A stretch of 64,000 nt of DNA from Isoetes taiwanensis (taxonomy: Eukaryota > Streptophyta > Lycopodiopsida > Isoetales > Isoetaceae): the NCBI GenBank assembly GCA_021234155.1, contig JAJEKV010000024.1:19194189-19258188 (forward strand), read 5' to 3'. Below are positions 11,801 through 21,842 of the stretch, in pieces. Position numbers and translations under genes: made by a program. Under the pieces are notes generated by a model. That model was not told the origin of the DNA, made no database searches, and saw nothing but the letters and a program-made list of their open reading frames with translations. Numbering within the stretch: the stretch's first letter is position 1; each line of letters opens with the position of its first letter.

Positions 11801-12629
11801 CTTCTCTTTCACTTTCAACTAGAACTTCATAGTTGGGCTCCAAGGCAACTAAATTAGCCTCCATGTTTCCATCCTTCTCCTCTAGTTGTTGTAATGAGTT
11901 CTCGGGAATACCGTCTACTGAAAATTGATCATCCATTGAATCCATCCACGACAAATCTGGGGCAGGTTTTAAAGACGAAGTTGCAAAGTTTCTTAATTGG
12001 GACAACAATGAGCTGTTAACTTCCTTGTCATTAGTTGATGAATCAGAAACAGATAAGCATTCAGAACTTCCATTGGTTGCGCTTTCTAATTCCCTTCTGC
12101 GTAGTGATCTGAGAGATCGCCGGATGCCTGCTTTTGTTCTATTTGGTATGTTGCTTTCGTTATATTTTTCGCTGAGCACATCAGATAAATCTAAAGAAGA
12201 GCAATCCTCTGCAGCTTCATCTTTGTGAACAACTGCATCCTTGTCGTCTGCCTGGGGCACAGGCTTTCTATGTAAAGATGGCAGTCTTTCCAAATTGCTC
12301 TTGGATACAATCAATGTGGAAGGCTTCTGTTGCAAATAAGGCAGTCTTTCTTTCTTGCTCTCCGCCACAACGTTTTCCTTCATCCTTGCTATGGAAATTA
12401 GAGGCCGCCATTCCAGAGTTCCCATGGTCAGTGACTGCATTATCTTGTGCAAATGTGGAATGGGTTTAAGTAATAGGGAAAGTTCTAGTCGAGGAAATTC
12501 CATGAGGGAATTTCTCGAGGCGGAGCCGCCAGACGAGGCGGCGCCCAAGTGGCATTGAAAGCTCTGAATCCGCCATAGCCAAAAAGCGAAGAAAATGGAG
12601 TCCCTTCTCAGCCCTGGAAGACTGACCAA
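2878..12629 (-). CDS. PPR4: PPR4-like RRM + PPR protein, two exons with an 8.4-kb intron
   Basis: Exon 1 (12629 to 11373) encodes a long low-complexity N-terminus and then an [19 protein letters not shown] (RNP2), an [14 protein letters not shown] helix, [10 protein letters not shown] (RNP1) and a segment ending [11 protein letters not shown]. After SVWHEERE and the ALAF-like helix it stops at FHKIEK, donor AAG|GTATGG. Exon 2 (3005 to 2878) starts after TTGCAG| and continues [20 protein letters not shown], then a PPR motif with [10 protein letters not shown] and HVYT. The order RRM, linker, KP-R-EF, YxRRGD, PPR is that of land-plant PPR4, a chloroplast protein for rps12 trans-splicing in maize and Arabidopsis (established). 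Phase is kept across the intron. The second donor reads AG|GCAAGG, a GC-type site. The remaining PPR exons must lie left of the window. The start codon is uncertain; 12629 is the most upstream Met in frame. Confidence 0.85.
3327..3555 (+). pseudogene. LINE ORF2 C-terminal fragment (zinc-binding end)
   Basis: The open frame ends at the Copia-B insertion point. It has CPMCDLN followed by SEEHLFLL, a Cys-Cys-His arrangement as at the C-terminus of plant LINE ORF2 proteins. The second relic (10.6-10.9 kb) gives the same motif order with EEHFMFLCP, supporting homology. It is not functional alone. Confidence 0.6.
3556..3839 (-). repeat. Copia-B 3' LTR
   Basis: TG...CA bounded; matches 8412-8696 except for one substitution and one G-run length change. 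A CTCCCCCTTAA tract at 3840-3850 is the purine tract on the minus strand. Confidence 0.95.
3902..8177 (-). pseudogene. Copia-B gag-pol polyprotein, frameshifted
   Basis: In minus-strand order: gag (8093 to 7558; [25 protein letters not shown]), broken by a frameshift near 7830; a CCHC knuckle [14 protein letters not shown] (about 7295-7235); protease LDSGCSTH (about 7060); integrase with [16 protein letters not shown] and [14 protein letters not shown] (6572 to 6033), matching the D, D and E positions of a Copia integrase; RT with [12 protein letters not shown] and VVYVDDLI (5378 to 4457); and RNase H with YTDSDMAG (4451 to 3902). The domains lie in several frames, so this copy is unlikely to be autonomous as sequenced. 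Some breaks could be sequence error. Confidence 0.9.
8412..8696 (-). repeat. Copia-B 5' LTR
   Basis: TG...CA bounded; element promoter and polyadenylation signals are expected here. The primer-binding site lies two bases inside (8398-8409), and the TSD ACATC follows at 8697. Confidence 0.95.
9246..10494. other. PPR4 intron sequence between the LINE relics
   Basis: No gene is recognised. A minus-strand open stretch (10015 to 9761) and some short plus-strand frames have no known motif. The stretch lies wholly in the PPR4 intron. A palindromic CCCCATC-CGA-TGGGGG lies near 9499. Confidence 0.4.
10495..11341 (+). mobile_element. Degenerate 5'-truncated LINE (copy 2)
   Basis: The segment parallels copy 1: AAGGATAA...ATATC..AGATGGTTT, then [39 protein letters not shown], a CCTTGCTTTGTATACATATGAACTC region, a basic tail and the motif KAITGFF. 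It ends with GGTTTCATAGACCACATGGGTCT, repeated once with changes, then GTAGATGTTAACAAACTCTTTC and a CTTT microsatellite. In-frame stops and indels show it is dead. It lies 32 bp from PPR4 exon 1. Confidence 0.7.
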
Positions 12630-12998
12630 GAACAGCTATGGCGATGCCGATCGCTGGCAAGAAAGAAGAAAGCTCTGTTCACTTTATAAAACCCTCCGCC
12701 TCACGGCTCTCTGCTATTCAAACTGCTCTACTTCAAACATCCGGCAAGAGTGCATCACTTTGATTTGCTCTCCTTAGCTATCTTTGGCTTCGAAGAAGAG
12801 ATGTGAAGGAAGGGTCGCCGAGAAGAGCCGATCCGCCATAGTACTGAAGATTACGATCCGCCATAGTCCGCCATAGCCACAAAATTGCGGCGCCGCTATA
12901 CACAAAGGGAGAGAATTGCGGGGTATAAAATCAGCAGAAAAATGCAGTAATTCTGCCTAGGTGTGCATTACGCATTACATATGATTTTGCATGGTTTA
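12630..12998 (-). promoter_or_regulatory. Upstream region of the PPR4-like gene
   Basis: The 5' flank of the PPR4 reading frame is relatively GC-rich and contains direct repeats of GATCCGCCATAGT (12828-12870). The transcription start is not identifiable, and no clear TATA box lies at a sensible distance. It ends at the MITE with TTA target duplication. Confidence 0.3.
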
Positions 12999-13407
12999 GG
13001 GTGATTTTCTACTGTAGTCATAAAATAAGACTGTCACATTGAGATATGACACCCTTTATGACTCCAAATCAAAAAATAGGACACATAAAATTAAAGTTGT
13101 TTTTCCACTATAAGGTGTCATAAAATAAAACACCATCAAAATTCTAGTGGAAAACCCAAAAAAAATAAGACATGTCTTATTTTAATGATAATTTTAATAT
13201 ATGTGACACTGTCTTATTTTATACCGGGGGAAATCCCCCGGTATAAAATAAGACTCAATTCCCCTTAAAAGGAGGAACCGAACCTATCCAAACCTAAATG
13301 GGACATGTCTTATTTTTAAAAGTAGAAAATCATTTCTTTCTTATTTACTTATGTGGCCCAATAGAAAAGCCTAAAATATGAGACACCACTCTAGTGGAAA
13401 ATCACCC
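12999..13407. mobile_element. Harbinger/Tourist-like MITE, 409 bp
   Basis: The terminal inverted repeats GGGTGATTTTCTACT (left) and AGTGGAAAATCACCC (right) are flanked by the 3-bp duplication TTA (12996-12998 and 13408-13410). The TTA target and G-rich tips fit the PIF/Harbinger MITE type. It is AT-rich and non-coding, and contains a strong internal palindrome at 13211-13254. Confidence 0.85.
13211..13254. repeat. Perfect 20-bp palindrome with a 4-nt loop
   Basis: Arms 13211-13230 and 13235-13254 are exact reverse complements around AAAT; the inner core is CCGGGGG/CCCCCGG. It lies inside the 409-bp MITE and may be a nested smaller insertion or a cruciform-prone core. Confidence 0.9.
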
Positions 13408-13585
13408 TTAGGGGAAATTTGTATGCCTAATTCGTATTTTGCTGATGTTAGTAAATGTTTTGGGGATTTCTCTCAGTTCGTGGTCGAGTTGTGTGGCAGT
13501 CCAAAAGTGGAAGAATAGCACCTTCATTTTGCTTTTCACGTGGAGCGTGTAGTGTAGGGAAGTCGTTATATATAAGAATGTCCTT

Positions 13586-13922
13586 TTACAGGAGGACATT
13601 TAAGTGAAACCCACGTCGACGCGCGTTAGGGTTCATTCTAGCGGCTCTGGCTATGGCGATGGCGCCCTGTTGGCGCCCTGCCTCTGCTGATGGCGCCCTT
13701 CTCCTGTGATGGCACCCTGCTCCTGCTTTCTTTCTTTGCTTTCTTTTGAAGCTTTTTTGCTTTCTTTTGAAGCTTTCTTTTCTTCGCAGCAGTTCTTCTC
13801 CGGCCATGGCTATGGCGCCATGAAGGCGATGGATCATTTTGCAGGTTAAGATGAGGCGCTATAGTTTGCAACTGCCGTGTTGAGCTCATGATCTTCATGA
13901 TTTTAGAGCAATTCGGACCCAA
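13586..13922 (-). other. Basic low-complexity open frames, gene unrecognised
   Basis: Two overlapping minus-strand frames encode Lys/Arg-rich repeats (KKRKLQKKAKK with a near-repeat) caused by tandem GCTTTCTTTTGAA text. A plus-strand frame just beyond (13974-14279) is also Lys-rich. I see no domain and do not assert a gene. Part of the text is duplicated GGCGCCCT / GATGGCGCC units. Confidence 0.25.
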
Positions 13923-14584
13923 AAGTACTGTGCACGATTAATATAAAGAGGTACTGACGTTTCTTGGGACAAAATGCAAGTAATGCGCTGGCCAATCCGG
14001 CCAAGCTTGCATGGAAAAGGTCAAGGCTGCCAAAAAAGCCACACTGATACAATCGAATCCACCAGAATAGAGGGGATTATTACTGAAAAGATGAAGATGG
14101 CGAAGAAGATATGCAAGATTCAAAAAATATATAGCAGAAACAAAGCTCGGGAGGAACTAAGATCAAAGACAAAAGCAAAATATGCAAGAATCGGGAAAAA
14201 TGTGCTAGAAACAAGCCCTGATATGGGATTTTTTGCGAGAGTAGAAGCCAGAAGAGAAAATGGCAGAGGAATGAGCTGAATCTAGCACAGAATCAGACAC
14301 ATGCAAGGCGTGTATGCGGCATAAATGCAAGCAGAATGAAGTTGTGAACTGTAGCAGTTACATTTGTTGAGGAGATTTTTTTATCCTGTAAATGCAAATA
14401 GTCATGCACGGCTTTGTGTTCTGGCAGCCCCGCTCCTTTGCTTTCCTCTTTTCTGATCCTCTTTTCTGATCTATTACTAGGCTATGATTCACTGGGGTTC
14501 AATTTCCTAGCTAGTAAATAGAAATCTCTTGTAAATTAATCAAGAAATTAGAATGTAAAGCAGAATGAAAGTAGAGCAGCAAGT

Positions 14585-14701
14585 CTTTTAGAGTGCAAGT
14601 AAAGATCTTGGAATGCAGGTAAGATCCGAGAATGCAACTAAGCCTTTTAGAGTGCAAGTAAAGATCTTGGAATGCAGGTAAGATCCGAGAATGCAACTAA
14701 A
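14585..14701. repeat. Tandem duplication, 59-bp unit
   Basis: Two almost identical units (14585-14643 and 14644-14701) begin CTTTTAGAGTGCAAG. They are non-coding in appearance. Confidence 0.9.
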
Positions 14702-14827
14702 AGATTGGAATAATATTGGAACTAGACATTCCTGAAAAGAATGTGCGTCACGTGGCGACACCTTACTGGTGGATAAGACAGAATGGACCCTAACCAAACT
14801 TTACGTGGTTGCCATGGCCAGTTGATA

Positions 14828-15023
14828 CACTACTACAAAAATAGGTAGAAATGGCACAAAAGTGACATTTATCCTCCGCCTTTTTACCGGGCATAAACGT
14901 CACTTTTGTGCCATTTGGGGAGCACAAACGTCATAAATGGCACAAAAGTGACGTTTATGCCCGGTAAAAAGGCGGAGGATAAACGTCACTTTTGTGCCAT
15001 TTCTACCTATTTTTGTAGTAGTG
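14828..15023. mobile_element. CACTA-type foldback MITE, 196 bp
   Basis: It starts CACTACTACAAAAATAGG and ends CCTATTTTTGTAGTAGTG, flanked by the 3-bp duplication ATA (14825-14827 and 15024-15026), as CACTA elements are. The arms of about 90 bp are near-perfect reverse complements around a short centre, so the whole element is one hairpin. The arms carry repeated ATAAACGTCAC / GTGACGTTTAT motifs, also found in the CGTCA array at 21.9-22.3 kb. Confidence 0.95.
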
Positions 15024-15029
15024 ATAGGC

Positions 15030-16120
15030 TCCGGTGATTTTGCGACGCCAAGATTTGGGAAAGATTTTTTCGCAGGTTTTTTTTTCTCGAAGTTCCTTTG
15101 ATATGTTTGTTCTTTTAGCAGCTTCGCTTGAAGGATATGTTGTGCTTGTTTCAGAAGCTTTGCTTCTTATGCCTATGTTTTCCTTCTGGGTTCTTTGCTT
15201 ATCTCTATCTTTATGACACTGTGTATCTATGGAGCTCGTAGGGTTTGTGTAGGAAATGCCCAACTGATTTAAAGTTTCTTTCCGGTCTAAGGAAGGATTT
15301 GGGAGCTGCACAAAGCATTTCCCTGTGGAATTAGATTCCAGCTTCTATCTACAAAAGGTATATCATTGCAGAACTTGCAGGTGAAGACACAAAACCCAAA
15401 TCCGAATCAGTTTCGGATTTCTCAGTGTGAAAGTGAAACAAGAAGAGAAGAAGACACTCTACTGAAGTGAGTAAAAAGATGTGCAAACAACCGTCAATCT
15501 ATTGCATGCTAAGGTATTATGTTGTAGTTGGCACTTGAAATAAATGTGAACGGTCCATAGAATAAAGCTCGAGGTGATGGGGTTGAATAGTACAATAGTA
15601 CAATTCCAGGGTAAGTAGCGAATAGCAGTTACCTGCTAGAAGTTCGAATGTGTCTTGCATAGACACCTAAGACTAGATTTCCCACATGATCCATACCCGG
15701 ACTAGGCAGGGTGAACGCCATGGGTTACATGGAGGTGTAAGTTAGAATATACAGGGCTCGAACATCGATACAAGCCCGGGTTATATCAAACGTAGGTATT
15801 GTAGGAAGGCTCACAAAATCCAAGGCAGGCACCTTGATGACTCCAAGTAACTTACGATTCATATGAAAGCTCGATCGCTAACTTAGGCCATGACTATGGC
15901 TTAAATGAGGATGCCAATTCATTTGGAATGCCACAACAACGGCATAACGTCATGACAGAGAAAGGTCATGACTAACATTTCTAGGATGTAGGACAACGTT
16001 GAATCATAACCTTCAATGATATGTGGGTTAACAACATAGGGGCCATATAATAGCGGCTTAGAAGTCACAAGACGGTTAATGAACCTAAAGGAGTAAATGG
16101 ATTGGTGACACTACTGAATA
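15030..16120. other. No gene recognised
   Basis: About 1.1 kb without a convincing frame or repeat boundary. Its right part adjoins the Gypsy relic and may be that element's 3' untranslated region or LTR, but I found no second LTR to test this. Confidence 0.4.
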
Positions 16121-16124
16121 AAGG

Positions 16125-18340
16125 TCACAACCAAAGGGTGAATGGCATACGTTGTGTCACGCGTAAGGGTCGGGGTAACGAGAATCGGCCATGGACGTAG
16201 AAATCATATTGGAGAAGAAAATGAAGGTGACTGTAATTTTGCTTCTTCATCATCTGAAATAAAACCTGAATCTGAAGATATTTTTCATCTCGATTACGCA
16301 ATTGCTGGACACGAGTATCTACAATCCATTTGGGTGTTACAGTGGAGTTTAACACTAGTGGTTCACTCAATATCCTGTGGTAACGCCAACTCATAAGTTG
16401 TGGTACCTAACCCTTTAACAATTTTAAAAGGTCCGGCATATCTCAGGTTAACTTGGGCACTCGCCTTTTAACCAATGGTTTAAGGGTGTTGATTCGTAAT
16501 GATGAAGGATACACAGCCCTTAAGAACACATAGTCACCTTCCTCATAGGTAACATCGCCCGTGCTTATCAAAGATAAACTTGAGCACAATCTTGCGCTCT
16601 ACGCAAGTTTTGTCGATACTGAAGCAAAATTGCATTCATGTCATCCGACATATTCACGACGGCATCTATCTTTAGATACTTATGCATACCGGCATAAATT
16701 CTGGGATTTCGCCCCATCATAGCAACAAAGGGAATCATCTTAATCCCCGTATGATGGCTGTTGTTATATGCAAACTCTAGGTAAGAAAAATACTCTTCTC
16801 AACGAGTTTGTCGTTCATGGACAAAGCTCCTCAATATATCCTCCAGGATCATGTTGATTTTCTCAGTTTGACCATCCCTTTGCGGGTGGTTACCACTGCT
16901 CATTCTTAATCGCACCTTAAGGCCTTTCATAAGGTCCTTCCAAAAGTGACCCATAAACTTGATATCCCTATCACTTATGATAGATAAAGACAAACCAAAA
17001 ATAGGAAAAACATATCTCATATATGTAATTGCTACATTTGGACCCGTAGCATCTTCCTTTAAGGCCATAAATCTGGCGTACTTAGTTAGATAATCAACAA
17101 TCACTCACACCTGAGTGTTTTGCCTTATGGTTCTAGACAAAGCGACTTTAAAGCCCATACTTATACACTCCCATCTTTGCAATGGTATAGGTATAGGTTG
17201 CAATAGTCCCGGGGTACGACCATGGTCAGCTTTAACAGCTTGACATGTCAAGCAATGTGAAACCAAGTCCTGGACTTGTTCCTTCATGCCTAGTCAGTAG
17301 TAGTGGCACTTGACCAACTCATACATCTTCCACTCACCCCCATGCCCAGCTTGTGGGGTTTCATGATGGTCACATAATGTCAATTCTCAAAGATTAGCAT
17401 GCAATGGAACATAAATCCTTAATTTATAAAAATGCAACCCATCTTATTCAGTCCACCAATCCCCAAACTTGGTTACTACGGGTTGTTGCTTATCCTCTTG
17501 ACATGCCACTATAATCCTTTGGAAGAGATCATTCTCCCCTACCATCAAAGTATTCAAATGCTTAATCCTGGATAAGGCATCTGCAACCAGATTATCCTTT
17601 CCAGGGGTATGCTCAATACTAAAATGGAACTCATACAAAAAGTCAAGCCACCTAGCTTGCCTAGGGCTAATCTCAGCTTGGCTCTGCAAAAATCTCAGAA
17701 GCTTGTGGTCAGTATATACCACAAACTTGCGCGGCTCTTTACTGGTACCACATCTCAAGTAGTGCCGCCACGTCTTCAATGCATGAACTATAGCTAATAG
17801 TGCTTGCTCATATGTCGCATAATTCCATTCTGCTTGATTAAGCTTGCGGCTTTCATATGCATTAACATGACCTTGTTGCATAAGCACAGCTCCCAGAGCT
17901 ATCCCATAAGCATCCGTGTATACCTCAAATGACTCATAGAGATCAGGTACCTTCAGTACTGGACTACCCACCAAAAGACTTTTAATCCTTTCAAAGGTCT
18001 TTTGTTGAGCTTGACCCCACACATACTTTTGATTTTTTCTCAAAAGATCGGTGAGCGGGGCTACTACCTTAGAAAACTTAGACACAAATTTTCGGTAGTA
18101 GGTAGCCAACCTAGAAAACTCCTCGACTCATGAACATTCTCAGATTGAGTCCATTCTTGTACTGTTCGTACTTTGCCAGGGTCTGGAGACACTTCCTCCC
18201 ACGACAAAATGTGACCCAAATAAGCAATCCTTTGCTTGAGGAAATCACACTTAGAGATTTTGGCATACAACTTGTTGGATCGCAACACTTTAAGCACTTG
18301 CTTTAGATGTTGAAGTGTTCTTGAGTTAAACCCTGGCCTA
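16125..18340 (-). mobile_element. Decayed Ty3/Gypsy retrotransposon, 5'-truncated
   Basis: The minus strand carries, in Gypsy order, the end of RT (KISKCDFLKQRIAYLGHIL, 18297 to 18064), RNase H (VYTDAYGIALGAVLMQ, YATYEQALLAIVHALKTWRHYL, FVVYTDHKLLRFL, HTPGKDNLVADALSR) and integrase (H2C2 with CLTCQAVK; IVDYLTKYARF; SDRDIKFMG; GNHPQRDGQTE). Protease, gag, the RT active site and a paired LTR are missing. The right end meets the start of the LINE near 18340-18360; the left end is not defined. Confidence 0.85.
16799..18297 (-). pseudogene. Gypsy RT/RNase H/integrase remnant
   Basis: Three frames interrupted by stops and shifts. The longest (18109 to 17444) is 221 codons: the RT connection, RNase H and the integrase approach. 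The integrase catalytic Asp residues are visible (D in VDYLTKY and in SDRDIKF), and the third acidic residue is expected after the conserved HPQRDGQTE. It retains recognisable but disabled enzymatic domains. Confidence 0.85.
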
Positions 18341-18496
18341 TTTTAGGTGATGGTGTTACTAAGCGCCAATTTTCTTGGAAACTTTGTCCTTTAGTGAATT
18401 TTTCAGTTTGCACCACTTTCTTGCCTATTTTTTGAAAAATCTGCTTCTCTAGAATCCAATTCAATCGAAATCCCTGCTAGCCCTAGCAATCCGAGG

Positions 18497-19057
18497 TTGC
18501 TGCCATATGAATTCCTGTCAAATAATCTACAGATGGATGCAAATTTCTTTGTAATTCTCCAAGACAGAGGCAGATTAACTTGTGGCCATTTAAGAGGATC
18601 TGCTACTCCACTTTGGCAATCTCTGGCTACACAGAAATTGTTTACAGAGGAAAATTTCCATTCGGAATACGCATTTGTGCCGAGATGTGAAGAATTTGAG
18701 GTTGAAATCATTCAATCTTGGTTAGAGGAATTCATTGGGAACAAAAACACAGAAGCTACTGCTATTTTTCGAGTAAACTGTGATTGGACAGACACAAAAT
18801 TGACAGTTAAATTATACAATGACGTAGATCTGGGACAATGTGGATGGTTGCTTCGATCTCTTAGTGATAGAATTGATTTAGATCCATTAAGCTTCCCCCT
18901 TTCAGTTTCTTTTCTCCATTTTCTTGAATTATTTTTCCCACCCCTTTTTCTTTCTTCCCACGTGTCACTGTTCAAAACTCATGAACCTTTTCCATGGAAA
19001 TTAAAGCCAATTTTAGCCCTAAATTCCTTGCCTTTCTTCACGGTTTTGCTCAACTAA
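18497..19057 (+). pseudogene. LINE 5' coding segment, upstream of the DUF4283 frame
   Basis: A 186-codon open stretch (FVILQDRGRLTCGHLRG, FVPRCEEFEVEIIQSWLEEF, FRVNCDWTDTKL). It may be the N-terminal part of ORF1 separated by a stop and shift at 19057-19100, or a captured sequence. I recognise no domain. Confidence 0.4.
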
Positions 19058-19099
19058 AAAACTCTGAGCGACCGATTTTGCTTCATCAGTTAAGACTTT

Positions 19100-21682
19100 T
19101 TGAAAAATTGTATGATTTTTGGAGATTTCTCTAACCTTCTCTCTGATGATCAGATCATGCATCCTAGAACTCACAAGGTTCCAGTCTGGGATAATCTGTC
19201 CAAGGATCCTGATCTATATGGTCGACTGCCATTTCTGCATCTTCCCTTGCCATATGGAGTTCTGAAATCTGTGAGAGATGTCTTCAGTGACAAAGCCTTG
19301 GATGATGCTTTATTGGAGGCTCGAACTGCTGAAGGGAACAAACAAGCTCTGTACCATGGTATTTCTTTAAATCTCCCTTTTGTTCATGCTAAAATGTCAA
19401 CTCTAAAAGACACAGCTGTTCTAGTCAAAGTTAACAAATGTGGAATTAATCTTGGGAAACTGTGGACCTTCTGCCAAAACTTACAGAAAGGCATTCTCAT
19501 CAAAGCCATGTACTGGCTAAACTATCCATTTATTATGATTGAATGTGATAACTCTAGAACAGCAAACTTCTTGCTAAACCGTGGTCATCTGGCTTTTGAG
19601 AGTTTTCAAATATGCTTTCTCAAATGGCACCCCATGCTAGATACAACCTCTTTTGAGTCCTTGTGCATTGCCTCAACTACTCTACATGGGCTTAATCCAA
19701 TTTATTGGAATGAAGACTGTTGCAGGATTTATTCAACTCCATTGGCACATATATTTCAACAGACTATTCCTCTAAGAGACCTTCCCGTGCCTTCATTCAA
19801 ATTGATCTATCCAAACCAGTCCCTACTACTATTCCCTTTTTTGATGCTTTTGGACAAAAATCAGTCCTATCACTAAGATGGTCAGGTTTGCCTCCTCATT
19901 GCCAAATATGTGATTATAGGCACTTTTGGTATGAAAATTGTAAGACAACCTCCATTAAGCAAGCAGATGTCACAGTAAATACAATTCCCTCAAAGGAATC
20001 AAATGAGACAGATATGTTCAAGACTACAGCAGAAACTTCAGCAGAAACTATGGCACATAAAAATATCAATTCACAAGATTTTCAAGGGCCAACTAGGTTT
20101 GAAGTTCCAATCAATAACCATGCTTTTGCTTGGCAAAAAGTGAATGGTTCTCAAAGGAGAATCCAAAAGAACATAATGGAAAAGGAAAAGGAAAAGCAAA
20201 AGAATATTCAGGGCATTGTTATTTCTGACTCGATATCAAGTAGAAGCACTTTAATAGGAGCAAATAAAAATGCTTCTGGTATAAAAGTCATACAGAAATA
20301 TGGAGGATTCAGCCATAAAGGCAAAGCTCCTATGGATCAAGCTGCAAGATCAACTGAGAATCTACATTCCACTCTAGACAGAATTATTCAGGATGCTAAA
20401 AACCTGAATAATTCTAGATTGTCTAACTCACTGAATCTCAAACAAGGCAGTAAGGGAGATTCATTAATTAGATAAAGCCATACCGCCTATGACCACTATG
20501 GGTATAAAAGAAAATAAGAACTCAATCTCTCTGATTGAGAATTCTGCATCAAAGACAGAGAACTCAATACCACAGATCAAGACAAGGACACAAACAATAA
20601 CCAGGATGTATTGGAGATTGCTAAACCAAATCAATCTGACATGGTAAATAAGGTCCTCTGCTACAACCAATTCCAGGTACTTGCAAATCTGAATACTAAC
20701 CATGATTCTAATAAATCGTTGAATTCTGAAAATCATGAGAAGTTGATTGAACTTTCTGCTTATCCCTCATCCAATACACATGCTGACCTATTGTCTCAAC
20801 CTTCTCTCTCAAACACTTTAGTCCAGCTTGAACCCCTCATTGATCTGGAAAAAAACCTATCTTCTGATAATTATGGCTGCCAATCCATTTCTTCTGATAT
20901 TGAGAAGCAAATGGCTATATTACAAGAAGGTATATTGTGCATGAACTCAAGTCAAAGCTTTCAGGCTGCTCAAGATCAAGCTACAGAAAGTATGGATAGT
21001 ATGACAGAGAAGGACATTGTTCTGGACACACCTGATCGACAGGCTTCTCATATCAACAAGGAAACTCCACAAAGTCTCAGCCCTGAGATCATCACCAATT
21101 CTCAAGTTATAGAGGAAGATGCTCAACATTCCGGGCAAGTACCTTTTAATAGTTCTAAAAAATGCTTGTTTGATAACTCCATAAACAAAATGTTTGAGTT
21201 CATCCCAGGGGGTATTTCTGATAGTGAGGATGAGATTGACAATAATATTGATAATAATAAAGAAAACTTGGGAAAAAATAGATGGGGAGATGATGAGCTG
21301 TTAAGGGATACCTTTCTTATAGCCCCGGGGGGATGCACTTATACATAAGGGGGGTATGGCATCTGCGTTCGGAGGGTAGCAAAAAACCCCCCTTGTATAG
21401 GCAATTTCAAAAGGCAATTTGACCCCTCTGTGTATAGATATTGCTCCAAGTCAGTGCCTAAAAACACCCCTAACCTCTAAGTATATGTACGCAAATGGTC
21501 CAAAAAACACCCCTCCGTTGAACTCTCATGGGTTGTACGCTGATCAAAGTTGAATCCCCCGGGCTTATAGCTAAACCTCCATCTAAAGCTTTGCCAGTCT
21601 TGAGGGATTCTAACACTCCTGCAAATAATACAAGAAGTAAAAAATTTAAACAAGCTTCTAAGAGGGCTAAAAAAAAGCAGTG
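19100..21682 (+). pseudogene. LINE ORF1 (DUF4283-like plus zinc knuckle), interrupted
   Basis: The first part (19100-19740) has the DUF4283 pattern: a KAMYWLNYPFIMIECDN strand, LLNRGHLAFESFQ and LKWHPMLD, then GLNPIYWNE. After a frame change near 19720-19735 (at TTGCAGG) it continues FIQIDLSKPVP and a Cys/His knuckle CQICDYRHFWYENC. A stop at 20473 ends this part, and the following text (20611-21348 and 21572-21682) is acidic and Ser/Asn-rich with a basic end (KQASKRAKKKQ). A 240-bp MITE interrupts it at 21324; removing the MITE and one TSD copy restores the frame to a stop at 21680-21682. Role by family: RNA-binding ORF1 of a plant LINE. Confidence 0.7.
21324..21563. mobile_element. hAT-like MITE in LINE ORF1, 240 bp
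   Basis: It is flanked by the perfect 8-bp duplication CTTATAGC (21316-21323 and 21564-21571). The ends are CCCGGGGGGATGCAC and GAATCCCCCGGG, short terminal inverted repeats. An 8-bp TSD points to the hAT superfamily. It is non-coding. Confidence 0.85.
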
Positions 21683-21842
21683 AGAGTTATCTATTTCTCA
21701 TTCTTCTATCTGATCATCTCTCATTTTTATAATGAAGATAATCAGTTGGAATTTGAGAGGAATTAAGGGTCCTCTCAAAAGAAGGAGAGCCATCTCTCAA
21801 ATCAGACAATACAATGCAGACATTGTTTCACTACAAGAGGAT

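Larger units (their letters stand above)
18353..21842 (+). mobile_element. L1-like LINE, ORF1 plus the start of ORF2
   Basis: It consists of an ORF1 region (about 18497-21682) followed 49 bp later by the start of an endonuclease reading KIISWNLRG, RRRAISQI and ADIVSLQE (21732-21842), the N-terminus of an exonuclease-endonuclease-phosphatase domain as in plant L1 ORF2. The element is cut at about 21842 by a CACTA-like repeat segment; RT and the 3' end are absent. It is unrelated in sequence to the LINE relics in the PPR4 intron. The 5' junction with the Gypsy relic is approximate. Confidence 0.8.

Noticed and set aside
21830-21842. CACTACAAGAGG as the left tip of the CACTA relic
   Set aside because: The same bases encode the conserved VSLQE of the LINE endonuclease in frame, the right tip differs (CACTAGCAATAC), and the flanking triplets do not match.
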